Positions 19,071 to 28,749 are shown, numbered from the stretch's first letter. The stretch is DNA of 64,000 nucleotides from Fidelibacterota bacterium (GCA_028140795.1 JAOIOW010000001.1:371563-435562); one strand, 5' to 3'. The notes: generated by a model from the sequence alone, not told the origin. Numbers and translations: made by a program.

Positions 19071-20135
19071 GACATTTCTTGATGATAAGTAATCAAAAAG
19101 AAAATTAATACAAGGCTCATTAGCGCCGACAATTTCAGGAGGGGAAACACCTTTTTTTGACCAAAGGTTTTCTAATAACATATTTACAGTTGCAGTGGCT
19201 GTATAGCCAGTAGTTCTAGCCATTGAAGAAGATTTTGAAAGCATATCCATTTCATCATAAAGGTGATAATGGACATTTTGTTTATCTGCATTAATATTAA
19301 TATCTAGTACTGTGAATTCTGGTTCATGGTTTTCAAGTTTCCATTCAGAAAATAATTTTTCAACAGTTTGGTCAAAATTATTTTTATCAAATAAATTTTT
19401 ATCAATCATCGATTGTATCAATAAAGCGTGTCCAGGATATCTTAAAGTTTTTTCTTTCATATTTGGTATGTGTGACATTGTAGTTAATATCGAACGAAGA
19501 CCGTCAGTATTAAATGCTTCTAAAATTCCAACATTATAAATTTTTAGTTCTTCAATATCTGATAGCGCAGGTTTTATTTCCACTTTAGAATTAATCATCA
19601 TTCTTGCAGGTCGGGTATATTCTTCAATAACATCTATGGGAGAAAATGGAGCTTTATAATTAAAAGGTGGAGATGGATTTTTTGGTAAGCCTCCTACCAT
19701 ATAATCAAAAGAATTCACTTTAATTTTTTCATTCCAATATCCCAATAAAAAATTTGGTATACCTGGAGCTACGCCTGCATCTACAACGGCACAAACATCA
19801 TTTTCTATTGCCAAATCGTTAAGCGAAAGAACATTCTCTGGAGAAAAAGATATATCAACAACATTTTTTTTACACTCGATAATTAAACGTAAAGCTTCAA
19901 ATCCTAAAAATCCTGGAACAGCCAAAAGCACGATATCAGCATCAGCTATCCATGTGCGAAAATTTTCTTTATCTTGAATATCTATTTTTTGTATATGTAT
20001 TGACTGGTCTTCATTTTTGATTTCATTTAACAGATCTAAATTGGTGTCACCAAGATGAAGTTCATGATTTTTCGATAAATCAAGTGCCATTGTTTTTCCT
20101 ACAAGACCAGCACCTACTTGGAAAATTTTTTTCAT
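19053..20135 (-). CDS. Saccharopine dehydrogenase-like oxidoreductase
   Basis: NAD(P)-dependent oxidoreductase of the saccharopine dehydrogenase/LYS9 superfamily, which also includes lysine 6-dehydrogenase and carboxynorspermidine synthase. A Rossmann motif IFQVGAGLVGKTMA is at residues 4-17, and the family's conserved segment VVDAGVAPGIPNFLLG lies near 115-130. The length of 360 residues fits the short lysine-dehydrogenase-like members. The ATG at 20135 follows the 3' end of tRNA-Asp after 9 nt. Late sequence includes SMARTTGYTATATVNMLL, typical of the family's C-terminal domain. The specific substrate cannot be read from the sequence. It is expressed from the minus strand behind the DUF3098 gene and tRNA-Asp. 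Confidence 0.83.
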   Translation of the reverse strand: MKKIFQVGAGLVGKTMALDLSKNHELHLGDTNLDLLNEIKNEDQSIHIQKIDIQDKENFRTWIADADIVLLAVPGFLGFEALRLIIECKKNVVDISFSPENVLSLNDLAIENDVCAVVDAGVAPGIPNFLLGYWNEKIKVNSFDYMVGGLPKNPSPPFNYKAPFSPIDVIEEYTRPARMMINSKVEIKPALSDIEELKIYNVGILEAFNTDGLRSILTTMSHIPNMKEKTLRYPGHALLIQSMIDKNLFDKNNFDQTVEKLFSEWKLENHEPEFTVLDININADKQNVHYHLYDEMDMLSKSSSMARTTGYTATATVNMLLENLWSKKGVSPPEIVGANEPCINFLFDYLSSRNVKISQI

Positions 20136-20144
20136 TGAAAGTTG

Positions 20145-20218
<74 letters not shown>

Positions 20219-20221
20219 AAA

Positions 20222-20437
20222 TTATTTTTTGCTTAACAAAGCCATTGGAATTATAACCAAATAGCCAGCTAATAAAAGTAGTGGAGAAATAACTAAGCTT
20301 TGAAAACTATCTACTTCTCCTGAATACATTATCAAATAACCCATAATTATAACGAAAACTCCAACACCAAACAAAACATAATTTTTTCTTTTGTATGGCC
20401 ATGAAAACTGTAAAGTTTTTTTATTTTTGTTTTCCAT
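20222..20437 (-). CDS. Small DUF3098-like membrane protein
   Basis: A 71-residue protein with two hydrophobic segments: about residues 21-40 (VLFGVGVFVIIMGYLIMYSG) and about 48-68. The sequence PYKRKNYVLFGVGVFVIIMGY matches the DUF3098 family pattern found in Bacteroidetes and relatives; function unknown. A longer frame reaches 20491, but ATG 20437 (MENKNKKTLQFSWPYKRK) gives the start usual for the family. It is the first gene of a minus-strand unit with tRNA-Asp and the saccharopine dehydrogenase-like gene, and is divergent from mltG. Recognition is from family memory of the motif and not from a search. Confidence 0.7.
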   Translation of the reverse strand: MENKNKKTLQFSWPYKRKNYVLFGVGVFVIIMGYLIMYSGEVDSFQSLVISPLLLLAGYLVIIPMALLSKK

Positions 20438-20530
20438 AATTGGAAAGTTAGTTGCGATAATTGTTGTTTGCAAAAATATTATTACATCCATTGATTTGAA
20501 ATAAGAAATAAGGTAATTTCTAGCCCTCAG

Positions 20531-21520
20531 ATGAAAGAAATAAATACTACCTTATCTACAGCAATAACAATACTTATTATTTTTGTTACAAGTATGCTTT
20601 CAGTAAATAATCGTGAAGTAAATTCATCTGTCATAACTATTGAAAAAGGGATGTCATTAAATTCAGTTTCTAATTTATTATTGGAAAATGAAATTATAGT
20701 AAATCAAAATATATTTAAGCTAAAAGTTATCACCAGAGGCTTAGCATCAAAAATTCCAACAGGTAGATTCTCAATTGATGGAAAGATATCAGACGCTATA
20801 TTAATTGATCTCATTTTTAATAAAGGTCCAATAAAATTAAAACTAACAATACCGGAAGGTTCACAATCGAAGAATCTTTTCAAAGATATTAATACATTAT
20901 TGAATACAGATTATGATTTTAACAAATACTTTAATTCAACCGAGATTTTAGAACAATATCAAGTGGATGCTTCATCGCTTGAAGGTTATCTTTACCCGGA
21001 TACATATTATTTATATCATGATTCATCTCCAGAAATAATTATAGATCTTTTGTTGTCAGAATTTTGGAAAAAATTTGATAAAAATTTACAAGATAGAGCG
21101 AATCAATTAGGATTTTCGGTACATGAAGTTGTAACTTTGGCGTCGATTATTGAAGGAGAAGCGATGCTAGATAGTGAGCGAAGTACAATTTCTTCAGTAT
21201 ATCATAATAGATTAAAAATTAATATGAAACTACAAGCCGACCCAACGATACAATATATAATACCAGGTCCTCCAAAAACATTATCTAATAGAGATTTAAG
21301 AATTAAGTCTGATTATAATACGTATCAGAATTATGGTTTGCCTCCCGGGCCAATAAATAATCCAGGCATTGCATCAATTAAAGCAGCATTATATCCTGAA
21401 GATACCAATTTCTTATTTTTTGTTGCACAAGGAGATGGGTCGCATGCATTTACAACAAATGAAAAAGACCATGAAGAGGCAAAAAGGATTTATAAAATTA
21501 ACAAAAGAAAGAATAGATGA
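20531..21520 (+). CDS. mltG: Endolytic murein transglycosylase MltG (YceG family)
   Basis: Inner-membrane lytic transglycosylase that cuts nascent peptidoglycan strands and sets glycan length. One N-terminal membrane helix (about residues 8-25) precedes a LysM-like periplasmic region (about 35-100) and the YceG catalytic domain. Conserved features are LEGYLYPDTYYLY (about 151-163), the catalytic glutamate in LASIIEGEA (about residue 210), LQADPTIQY and GLPPGPINNPG. The length of 329 residues is typical. The 3' end overlaps the helicase start in an ATGA arrangement, indicating translational coupling. Confidence 0.94.
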   Translation: MKEINTTLSTAITILIIFVTSMLSVNNREVNSSVITIEKGMSLNSVSNLLLENEIIVNQNIFKLKVITRGLASKIPTGRFSIDGKISDAILIDLIFNKGPIKLKLTIPEGSQSKNLFKDINTLLNTDYDFNKYFNSTEILEQYQVDASSLEGYLYPDTYYLYHDSSPEIIIDLLLSEFWKKFDKNLQDRANQLGFSVHEVVTLASIIEGEAMLDSERSTISSVYHNRLKINMKLQADPTIQYIIPGPPKTLSNRDLRIKSDYNTYQNYGLPPGPINNPGIASIKAALYPEDTNFLFFVAQGDGSHAFTTNEKDHEEAKRIYKINKRKNR

Positions 21521-23682
21521 AGTTACAAGATTTAAACACTCAACAACTAAAAGCAGTCCAAACAGTAAATAAACCTGTTCTAGTGTTTGCAGGAGCAGGA
21601 AGTGGAAAAACAAGAGTACTTACTTATAAAGTTTGGCATTTAATCAAAGAAAAGCTTTTTAAGCCAGAAGAAATATTAGCATTAACCTTCACCAATAAAG
21701 CCGCCGCAGAAATGAAATTAAGAATTCAAGAAAGTATATCTTGTGATGGAGTAAATGTTGGAACATTTCATTCAATAGGTGCTCGTATGTTAAGAATGCA
21801 CATCTCAACATTGGATGAAGGATATAATTCTAGTTTTACTATTTACGATACTTCCGATCAAAAATCTGTTATTAAAGAGGTTGTTGAAAATTTGAATCTT
21901 TCTGAATTTAAAGAGCTCAACGTTGGTTTCTTGAAAGTTCAAATTGATAAGTTTAAAAATGATAATCTTTCAATTAAAGATATAGAATCCAAAGCTCAAA
22001 CATTTGAAGATGAAAAAATTGTTGAGGTTTATAAGGCATATTGTGAAAAATTAAAATCAAACAATGCACTAGATTTTAATGATTTAATTCTCCTCCCAAT
22101 TCGTCTATTAAAAGAAAATGCTAAAATTTTAAATTTTTATCAAAGCACATGGAAGTATGTATTAGTTGATGAATTTCAAGATACCAATTCACCACAATTT
22201 GAAATTGTATCTTTACTAGCTGGAAAACATCAAAATATTACTGTAGTTGGCGATGATGACCAATCCATTTATGGTTGGAGAGGAGCTAATATTGATAATA
22301 TCCTTACCAACTTTCAAGATACATTCTCAAAAAACATTGAGATTAAGCTTGAAAAAAATTATAGATCAACTCAACGTATTCTTGATGGAGCTTGGTCCGT
22401 TGTTTCAAATAATAAAAACAGAGCTGAAAAGAAGTTGGAAGCAACAAGAGGAAAAGGAGAAAAGATTTCACTGATTTCCACTGGAAGTGATGAAGAAGAA
22501 TCAAATGCCATATGTGATGCAATTAAGTCTGAAATAAAACTTAATAAAAGTACTTTTAAAGATTTTGCAGTTTTATACAGAACAAATGCACAGTCAAGAT
22601 CTATAGAGCAAGCGATGGTAAAAGAAGGAATTCCATATAATATTGTAGGTGGGACAAAATTCTATGATAGGAAAGAGATTAAAGATGTGTTAGCATATTT
22701 AACTTTGGTGGCAAATAGTAATGATGATGTAGCTCTTAGGCGTATCATTAATTTTCCTGTTAGAGGCATTGGAGAAAAATCAATAAAAATGTTTGTTGAG
22801 TTAGCATCCAAAAAGAAAATTTCACTGTTTGATAGTCTTGAATTTTGTAGAGATTTGAAATTAAGAGGAAAGCAACAAGATTCAATTGAAAGTTTTCATG
22901 CCTCAATCAAAAAATTTAGCAGTTTACTAGAAACTCTTGACCCTAAAGAGTTATTAAGAACTTTATTAGAAGAGTTTAATATTGAAAATTATTATAAAAA
23001 TAATCCTGTTGAACAAGATCGATATGATAATATTCAAGAGCTTAAAGCATCTGTTGATAAATTTTCTGATCAAGTTGGTGGAAATTTAAGAGACTTTCTC
23101 CAAGAAATTTCACTGTTTACAGATATTGATGAATGGGATGATAAAGATAATTCTATTACACTAATGACTGTACATGCAGCAAAAGGTCTTGAATTTCCAA
23201 CCGTATTTATCGCTGGACTTGAACAAGGACTTTTTCCACTAGTTAGAATTGATGATGGACCCGATCAAATGGAAGAAGAAAGAAGATTATTTTATGTTGC
23301 GGTAACAAGAGCTATGGATCAGGTATACCTTTTAAATGCAAAATACAGAAGAAGATTTGGAGCTATGAATACCACATCATTTGTTCAATCAGATTTTTTA
23401 AATGAAATTGATGAAGATGTTATAAAAGTTAAATCTTATAAATCAGTTTATACTCGAAGAATTGTTGGTACTGGAGAACAGAAAAAAATTCAAATTTCAA
23501 GAACAGTTACAGAGTTTGATGACTTTAAAATTGGAGATCAAGTTCAACATAATCTTTTTGGAATAGGCACCATTCTTGTTTTGAGTGGTACAGGTGAAAA
23601 TCAAAAAGTTGGTGTTGAATTTGATGGTGGTTTAAGAAAAAAATTAATTGTTAAGTACGCTCGTTTAAAAAAAATAGATTAA
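21517..23682 (+). CDS. UvrD/PcrA-type ATP-dependent DNA helicase
   Basis: Superfamily 1A 3'-5' DNA helicase acting in repair and in removing obstacles to replication. Motifs in order: Q motif LNTQQLKAV, Walker A GAGSGKTRVL (about 27-36), TFTNKAAAEM, Walker B region DEFQDTN (about 216-222), VVGDDDQSIYGWRGA, NYRST, then LMTVHAAKGLEFPTVFI and RRLFYVAVTRA in the second RecA domain. At 721 residues it has the usual length. The last ~60 residues (IGDQVQHNLFGIGTIL...) form the Tudor-like C-terminal domain characteristic of PcrA/UvrD that contacts RNA polymerase. It overlaps mltG by 4 nt. PcrA versus UvrD versus Rep naming is not decided. Confidence 0.94.
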   Translation: MKLQDLNTQQLKAVQTVNKPVLVFAGAGSGKTRVLTYKVWHLIKEKLFKPEEILALTFTNKAAAEMKLRIQESISCDGVNVGTFHSIGARMLRMHISTLDEGYNSSFTIYDTSDQKSVIKEVVENLNLSEFKELNVGFLKVQIDKFKNDNLSIKDIESKAQTFEDEKIVEVYKAYCEKLKSNNALDFNDLILLPIRLLKENAKILNFYQSTWKYVLVDEFQDTNSPQFEIVSLLAGKHQNITVVGDDDQSIYGWRGANIDNILTNFQDTFSKNIEIKLEKNYRSTQRILDGAWSVVSNNKNRAEKKLEATRGKGEKISLISTGSDEEESNAICDAIKSEIKLNKSTFKDFAVLYRTNAQSRSIEQAMVKEGIPYNIVGGTKFYDRKEIKDVLAYLTLVANSNDDVALRRIINFPVRGIGEKSIKMFVELASKKKISLFDSLEFCRDLKLRGKQQDSIESFHASIKKFSSLLETLDPKELLRTLLEEFNIENYYKNNPVEQDRYDNIQELKASVDKFSDQVGGNLRDFLQEISLFTDIDEWDDKDNSITLMTVHAAKGLEFPTVFIAGLEQGLFPLVRIDDGPDQMEEERRLFYVAVTRAMDQVYLLNAKYRRRFGAMNTTSFVQSDFLNEIDEDVIKVKSYKSVYTRRIVGTGEQKKIQISRTVTEFDDFKIGDQVQHNLFGIGTILVLSGTGENQKVGVEFDGGLRKKLIVKYARLKKID

Positions 23683-23710
23683 AAAATCAATTTAGTGTAA
23701 TTTGATATAT

Positions 23711-24175
23711 ATGCAAAATTTAATACCATGTAGATTTCATATAGAAGTTGAGGCAGTCCTCAAAAGTGAAGGGTTGAGAGCTACTAAACAAAGGCTTGAC
23801 ATTTGGGATGAGCTTTGTTCTACAGATAGTCATCGTGATATTGAAACCATTCTTAGCGATCTTAAAAAAAAGAAAATTAATGTTTCAAGAGCCACATTAT
23901 ATAGAACAATTGATGTATTTGTAAAACATGGTCTTTTAAAGAAAATAACTTTAGATAGCGGAAAATTTCTTTATGAGCACAATAAAAAAACAATTACTCC
24001 AAATCATGATCATATTGTCTGCGAAGATTGCGGAGAAATATTTGAATTTTATGATAATAAAATTCCCTCAATCGAAAAGAAAATTGCTGATGACTTAAAT
24101 ATGAGCCTTACAAAACGCGTACATCAATTATCCGCTACTTGTAAAGATAGCAATTGTGCACATTCAAAAAATTAA
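23711..24175 (+). CDS. Fur family metal-responsive transcriptional regulator
   Basis: DNA-binding repressor of the Fur superfamily. An N-terminal winged helix spans about residues 10-85 (GLRATKQRLDIWDEL; SRATLYRTIDVFVKHGL). The dimerisation half has the regulatory histidines (NHDHIVCEDCGEI) and two structural zinc cysteine pairs: CEDC at about 104-107 and Cys at about 144 and 149 (CKDSNC). The frame extends upstream to a TTG at 23702, but ATG 23711 is preferred (154 residues). Whether it senses Fe, Zn, Mn or peroxide cannot be decided from the sequence. It is not next to obvious iron-uptake genes; the TonB receptor nearby is under B12 riboswitch control. Confidence 0.92.
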   Translation: MQNLIPCRFHIEVEAVLKSEGLRATKQRLDIWDELCSTDSHRDIETILSDLKKKKINVSRATLYRTIDVFVKHGLLKKITLDSGKFLYEHNKKTITPNHDHIVCEDCGEIFEFYDNKIPSIEKKIADDLNMSLTKRVHQLSATCKDSNCAHSKN

Positions 24176-24179
24176 TAAG

Positions 24180-25061
24180 ATGAAATCCATTCTTATTTCA
24201 AATATGGTTGCTGATATGAAGCTTCAAGGATTCTATTTATGTTTAGAAAAAAAATCACTTAAGAAAAAAGACGGTTCAACCTATTTAAATTTACTTTTGC
24301 AAGATAAGTCGGGTCTAATTAGAGCAAGAATATGGGATAATGTTCAAAAACTTTCTAAAAAGTTTAGTAATGGAGACCCCGTAGCTGTAAAAGGTGTAAC
24401 ATATCAATATGGAGAAAATGTATTAATCAAAATTGATAATATTTCTCGTGCTAATGAGAAAAAATATAAAAAATATGGATTCGAAGCATCTGACTTAATT
24501 CCAACTTCTAAAAAAAATCCAAGTGAATTGTGGAAAGAATTGACTAAAGAAGTAAACTTAATTTCAAAGAACCATTTGAAAAAAGTCACAAAAAATATCT
24601 TAAGAGACCATAAGGAAAAGTTTAAAGTTTATCCTGCTAGCATCTCATATCATTACAATTATCAAAATGGTTTAATGGAGCAAACAGTATCACTTTTAAA
24701 AATTGCAAAGCAGGTTGGTTCACATTATAATATCGATATAGATTTATTAATATCTGGAGTATGCCTTCATCAAATTGGTAAGCTTTATTCTATTAATCTT
24801 GGTTCTTCAATCTCTAAATCGAATCATAAATCTTTAGTTGGAAATGCTATCCTTTCAAGAGACATTGTTAATAAATATATTTCTGAAGTTAAAAATTTTC
24901 CAGAAGATGATAAGCTTAGTTTAGAACATTTAATTTTATCGTATCAAGGAAGAAAAGAGTGGCAAAGCCCTGTAGAGCCCCAAACGCTTGAAGCAATATT
25001 ATTACATTCTATCAATTTTATAGATTCTAAAATTAATTTTATGAGAAGAGATGAATCATAA
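24180..25061 (+). CDS. YhaM-like protein: OB-fold plus degenerate HD domain
   Basis: Homologue of the YhaM/CBF1 3'-5' exoribonuclease family: an OB-fold nucleic-acid-binding domain (about residues 5-90; LLLQDKSGLIRARIWDN) followed by an HD-type domain (about 150-290). The fold landmarks are recognisable (YPASISYH, NGLMEQTVSLL, LHQIGKLY, HLILSYQGRKEWQSP, LEAILLHSINFIDSKINFM), but positions that hold metal ligands in active HD enzymes differ: EHT is EQT, HD is HQ, the GH is GN, HH is YQ and the last D is N. It may therefore bind but not cut RNA. The frame opens at GTG 24156, but ATG 24180 gives the family-like N-terminus (293 residues). It sits 4 nt after fur and overlaps the next gene by 11 nt. 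Confidence 0.82.
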   Translation: MKSILISNMVADMKLQGFYLCLEKKSLKKKDGSTYLNLLLQDKSGLIRARIWDNVQKLSKKFSNGDPVAVKGVTYQYGENVLIKIDNISRANEKKYKKYGFEASDLIPTSKKNPSELWKELTKEVNLISKNHLKKVTKNILRDHKEKFKVYPASISYHYNYQNGLMEQTVSLLKIAKQVGSHYNIDIDLLISGVCLHQIGKLYSINLGSSISKSNHKSLVGNAILSRDIVNKYISEVKNFPEDDKLSLEHLILSYQGRKEWQSPVEPQTLEAILLHSINFIDSKINFMRRDES

Positions 25062-26676
25062 AAAAATTTATGTTTTATTTTCTTTTCTAACTTCCATTGT
25101 TTTTACACAAGAAAGTATTCCTTTTGATATCTCTAAACAATTTGCAGTCCCTTTGGAAAACAATCAGCTTATTTGGAATTCAGATATATCATTTAACAAT
25201 CTGTTGATTGATAGATCTACTAGGAATTTTAAGACTAAATTTGAGAAATTAAAGTTCGAAGCAATTCCTGAAGATTCATCTTATGTGAAAAGTAAATTCA
25301 TTTATGAATTTGGTGATTATGGATATGATAAATTGAGCGTTGGATTAAAAAAGCATTCTCCTAATGAAACATTTCAATTTTCAGGATCAAAGAAAAGTTA
25401 TTTTGGTCAGTATTCAGAATTTTCAAATGCGGAAAATCCTCCATTAAGTTTATTTTATCAATTTGATTTTTCAAAAAAATTTGATAAAAATAAACTGTAT
25501 TCTTCTGTTGGATACTTTAGGGAAGAATCACAATTTAACTTTAACTCTACTGAGTTTGACTCGTCTTTAAATAGTGAATTTTCTGATTTTTTGTCACTAA
25601 CAATTGGAAATAAGTTTATTAAAAATAATTACAATTTTGATTTACAATTAAATCACGTAAGTAAATTTGAATCTTTACTTCTTAATGAATATGCTATTAA
25701 TAACAAATATGATTTAGAAAGAAATAGATTAAAAGCTTCAATTCAAAAAAATAACTTCTTAGCTCTAAATGTTATTCTAAATAATAGTTATTATTTTGAT
25801 GAAAGATCTTCAAATGGATTTTCTTTGAATGCTTTAACCCTTACTACACAAATTAATAACTTTCCAACGCCTAAAGGAAGTTCCTATCCAGTTGGTGAAA
25901 TTGTTTATGGCATTGATTTAATTGAAAACAGTGTTAAGCCAAATATCTACTATAAAAATATATTTGGAAATCTTGATGTAGTTTTTAAAACAAGAAATCA
26001 GCATTCAATGGTTCTTTTTGATGTTTATGATTTTGATGGCAAGGGAAGATTCAGAGGAAATGAAGTTGAAGAATGGAAGAACTTATCACTTACATACTAT
26101 TTTAATACCAAAATAGATTTTTCAGCTTCATTAAAGTATGTTGAGGCAGATAATGTTATTGTACCTATTGAGTTGGGAGAGGTCTTCATTCCAGAATCTG
26201 ATAGATATGAGTTTATCGATGACAATATGATGTCTATTCAATCAAACTTTAAAATTCCAATGAAATATGGATCATTAAATCTTAATCATTCTTATAATTT
26301 TTATGATAGCTTAATAAGTTCAAATAGAAAGCATAATCTCAGACTTGATTATTTATATAATTTATCATTTGTCAAAAATAACTTAGGGATTAATGGAAAG
26401 CTGAGCTTAGAATACATGTCCAAAAATAATTCCGATATGAGTTTTAATTATTTTAAAAATATGCCAGAAAGAAGAAATAATATTGATTCTGATGATTATA
26501 TCAATATTTCTATAAACGCTGATATTTTAATATCTGATGTAATACTTACTGTTAGACTTCAAAATGCATTAAATAAGTTTAATTCAGACAAAGACTACTC
26601 ATTGAGAAATCATGAATATTTTAACCCAATAAGTAGTCTATTAACATTTGGTATTATCTGGGAATTTGATGATTAG
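25051..26676 (+). CDS. Predicted outer-membrane beta-barrel protein of unknown function
   Basis: A 541-residue exported protein I do not recognise by family. The N-terminus MNHKKIYVLFSFLTSIVFTQES is a Sec signal peptide. The mature protein is rich in Asn, Ser, Phe and Tyr with alternating hydrophobic patterns over its whole length, and ends LLTFGIIWEFDD, close to the aromatic-terminated last strand seen in outer-membrane barrels. There is no visible TonB box or plug. It overlaps the YhaM-like gene by 11 nt and converges with the TonB receptor gene, ending 4 nt into it. A porin or an outer-membrane receptor partner are both possible. Confidence is high that it is a real gene and moderate for the barrel call. 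Confidence 0.72.
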   Translation: MNHKKIYVLFSFLTSIVFTQESIPFDISKQFAVPLENNQLIWNSDISFNNLLIDRSTRNFKTKFEKLKFEAIPEDSSYVKSKFIYEFGDYGYDKLSVGLKKHSPNETFQFSGSKKSYFGQYSEFSNAENPPLSLFYQFDFSKKFDKNKLYSSVGYFREESQFNFNSTEFDSSLNSEFSDFLSLTIGNKFIKNNYNFDLQLNHVSKFESLLLNEYAINNKYDLERNRLKASIQKNNFLALNVILNNSYYFDERSSNGFSLNALTLTTQINNFPTPKGSSYPVGEIVYGIDLIENSVKPNIYYKNIFGNLDVVFKTRNQHSMVLFDVYDFDGKGRFRGNEVEEWKNLSLTYYFNTKIDFSASLKYVEADNVIVPIELGEVFIPESDRYEFIDDNMMSIQSNFKIPMKYGSLNLNHSYNFYDSLISSNRKHNLRLDYLYNLSFVKNNLGINGKLSLEYMSKNNSDMSFNYFKNMPERRNNIDSDDYINISINADILISDVILTVRLQNALNKFNSDKDYSLRNHEYFNPISSLLTFGIIWEFDD

Positions 26677-28739
26677 ATTTTATACTCTAAAGTAAAATTC
26701 ACACTTCTTCCAGGTTCAGGATATCCAATTGTAGATATATATTCCTCATCCAACAGGTTATCTACTGTTAAATTAAATACTACTACGTTTCTTCCTTGCC
26801 AGTTAAAAAGGTTTGAAACACCAAAACTAAGTAATCCATACGATTCATCATCTACTTGCTCTGCAAACGATGACGCATACTGCAAGATTCTATTTCCAGT
26901 AAATTTATAATTGAGCGAATAATGGGTTGAGTTGTTTTGTTTATAAACCATTAACAGACTAGCTGAATTATCAGGAACATATAAGAGTTTTTCATCAATA
27001 TCTTTGTCTAAGGATTCATAAACATTATATGATAATTGCATTTGAAAATTTGAAAACTCCTTTAAATACTGAATATTATATGAAGTTCGTTCAGCTGATG
27101 ATACATTTATTGGAATATATTTGAAATCTTCGTTAGGCTGCCACACAATCAAATCTTTATAATCTTTAATTGAGGCAGTTAATTTAATTTTACCTAAAAA
27201 CGATTGATTTGACATTGAAAAGGCGAAATATTGACTTTCTTCAGGCTTGAGCTCTTCATTTCCTGCACTGTACAGACCATCAGGCCAAAACAAATCATTC
27301 ATTGTTGGAAATTGAAATGAAGAACCTACATCTAAATTAAAATCAAAAGAACTTTTCGAATTGTTAAATTGGTTCAAGGCTTCAAATCCTAAATTAAATG
27401 TAGATTTTTTATTTTCTTCTCTTGAATCAAATCTTAATGATGGAGATAATTTATAGTCATTTTCAATATTAACATAATTACCAGAAAATGCGTAGGAAGT
27501 AGTTTTTAATTCACGTCTACTAAGATCACTGCTATCCACGCGTTCTGTTTTTTCGGTAAATGATGCTTCATAATTCAATGAAGGACTTATTGAATATTTT
27601 CCATCAACTTTAAATGATGAATATTCTAATTCATGTTCACTAAGAGTTGGAAAAGATCCATTAGAATCATCATAAACTTGATTATTATCAGATCTATTCA
27701 TAGAAATATTTAATGAACCTTTTTTAAAAAATTTATTAAATGATAATGCAAATAGTTCAAAGTCATCAGTTCTCGTTGCGCTATCAGATGGAAAGCTAGT
27801 GCTTCCAGCTACTCCGCGAGTATTTTCAGTTTTTAGAGTAAACATATTTACTATAAAATCATCTCTAACTATAAATTGCCTGTCAATAGCTAGAAAAAAT
27901 TGATCTAAATAGTTATTTAAGCGCTCAATTTTTTGTCCAGTAATTGAATCATTAAATTTATAGTCACCATCATAAGATGTTTTACCAAACATTATATTCC
28001 TTTTTGATGTTGATCTATTTATGGAATAATTTGCTCCATATTGTGAAAAGCCAAAGTCACCAACACTAAAAAACGCATTATTTTCTGTTACGTTGTTATT
28101 AATGTTTAGTGAGCCATCTATAGAACCAGAACCATATTTGGTCCCTGAGTTTAATCTGTAGTTGATAGATTTTAGAGCAAAGGATGGTAAAGTAGAAAGA
28201 TCAACTTGTCCATTCATTGCATCTGTTAAATCAACGCCGTTATAAAGCACTTTAGTATGTCTAGCAAATCCACCATCAAATGATGCTGATGATACACCAG
28301 CATATCCACCGTAAGTTCTCATCTCTAATGATGGAATATGATTCAGAGAACCTCCTCTGGAATAACTTCCTAAACTATTTAAAGATGTCTTATTTTTTAG
28401 ATACTGGTCATTATTTGAGCCGTAAACATCTACTGCTTCAAGTGCAATATCTTCACTCAATAATACAATTGATTTTCCTTTAATTTCATTTATTGCAAGC
28501 GAAGTCTTTTTGAATCCAATTCTTTCAAAAGATAATTGTGCAGTATTTGAAGCATTGATTGTAAACACACCATTGAAATCTGTAATTGCCCAATTTTTTT
28601 TGTCAACATTTGAATTAACCTCTTCAATAATAACATATGGTATTGGTTCACCAGAAATATCTTTCACTAGACCTGTAAACGACTGCCCTAAAAGATTACT
28701 TAGAATTAAAGCAAAAAATATATATGATTTTTTCATCAT
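26673..28739 (-). CDS. TonB-dependent outer-membrane receptor, probably for cobalamin (BtuB-like)
   Basis: Outer-membrane active transporter. A signal peptide (about 1-18) is followed by a carboxypeptidase regulatory-like domain (about 20-95; FTGLVKDISGEPIPYVIIEE), a plug domain (about 110-215; ITLLSEDI-type then LNHIPSLEMRTYGGYAG and GVDLTDAMNG) and a 22-strand-type barrel ending VNFTLEYKI, a terminal hydrophobic strand. The length of 688 residues suits a vitamin or siderophore receptor and is shorter than SusC proteins. The 5' leader contains a clear cobalamin riboswitch, which makes cobalamin or a related corrinoid the likely ligand; this assignment is inference from regulation. Two ATGs (28739, 28736) follow a GGAGG site. 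Confidence 0.88.
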   Translation of the reverse strand: MMKKSYIFFALILSNLLGQSFTGLVKDISGEPIPYVIIEEVNSNVDKKNWAITDFNGVFTINASNTAQLSFERIGFKKTSLAINEIKGKSIVLLSEDIALEAVDVYGSNNDQYLKNKTSLNSLGSYSRGGSLNHIPSLEMRTYGGYAGVSSASFDGGFARHTKVLYNGVDLTDAMNGQVDLSTLPSFALKSINYRLNSGTKYGSGSIDGSLNINNNVTENNAFFSVGDFGFSQYGANYSINRSTSKRNIMFGKTSYDGDYKFNDSITGQKIERLNNYLDQFFLAIDRQFIVRDDFIVNMFTLKTENTRGVAGSTSFPSDSATRTDDFELFALSFNKFFKKGSLNISMNRSDNNQVYDDSNGSFPTLSEHELEYSSFKVDGKYSISPSLNYEASFTEKTERVDSSDLSRRELKTTSYAFSGNYVNIENDYKLSPSLRFDSREENKKSTFNLGFEALNQFNNSKSSFDFNLDVGSSFQFPTMNDLFWPDGLYSAGNEELKPEESQYFAFSMSNQSFLGKIKLTASIKDYKDLIVWQPNEDFKYIPINVSSAERTSYNIQYLKEFSNFQMQLSYNVYESLDKDIDEKLLYVPDNSASLLMVYKQNNSTHYSLNYKFTGNRILQYASSFAEQVDDESYGLLSFGVSNLFNWQGRNVVVFNLTVDNLLDEEYISTIGYPEPGRSVNFTLEYKI

Positions 28740-28744
28740 ACTTT

Positions 28745-28749
28745 CCTCC
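28745..28749 (-). promoter_or_regulatory. Shine-Dalgarno site of the TonB receptor gene
   Basis: On the minus strand GGAGG occupies 28749-28745, 5 nt before ATG 28739 and 8 nt before ATG 28736. It lies about 17 nt downstream of the riboswitch P1 stem, so ligand-dependent masking of the site is a possible control mechanism (inference). Confidence 0.7.
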
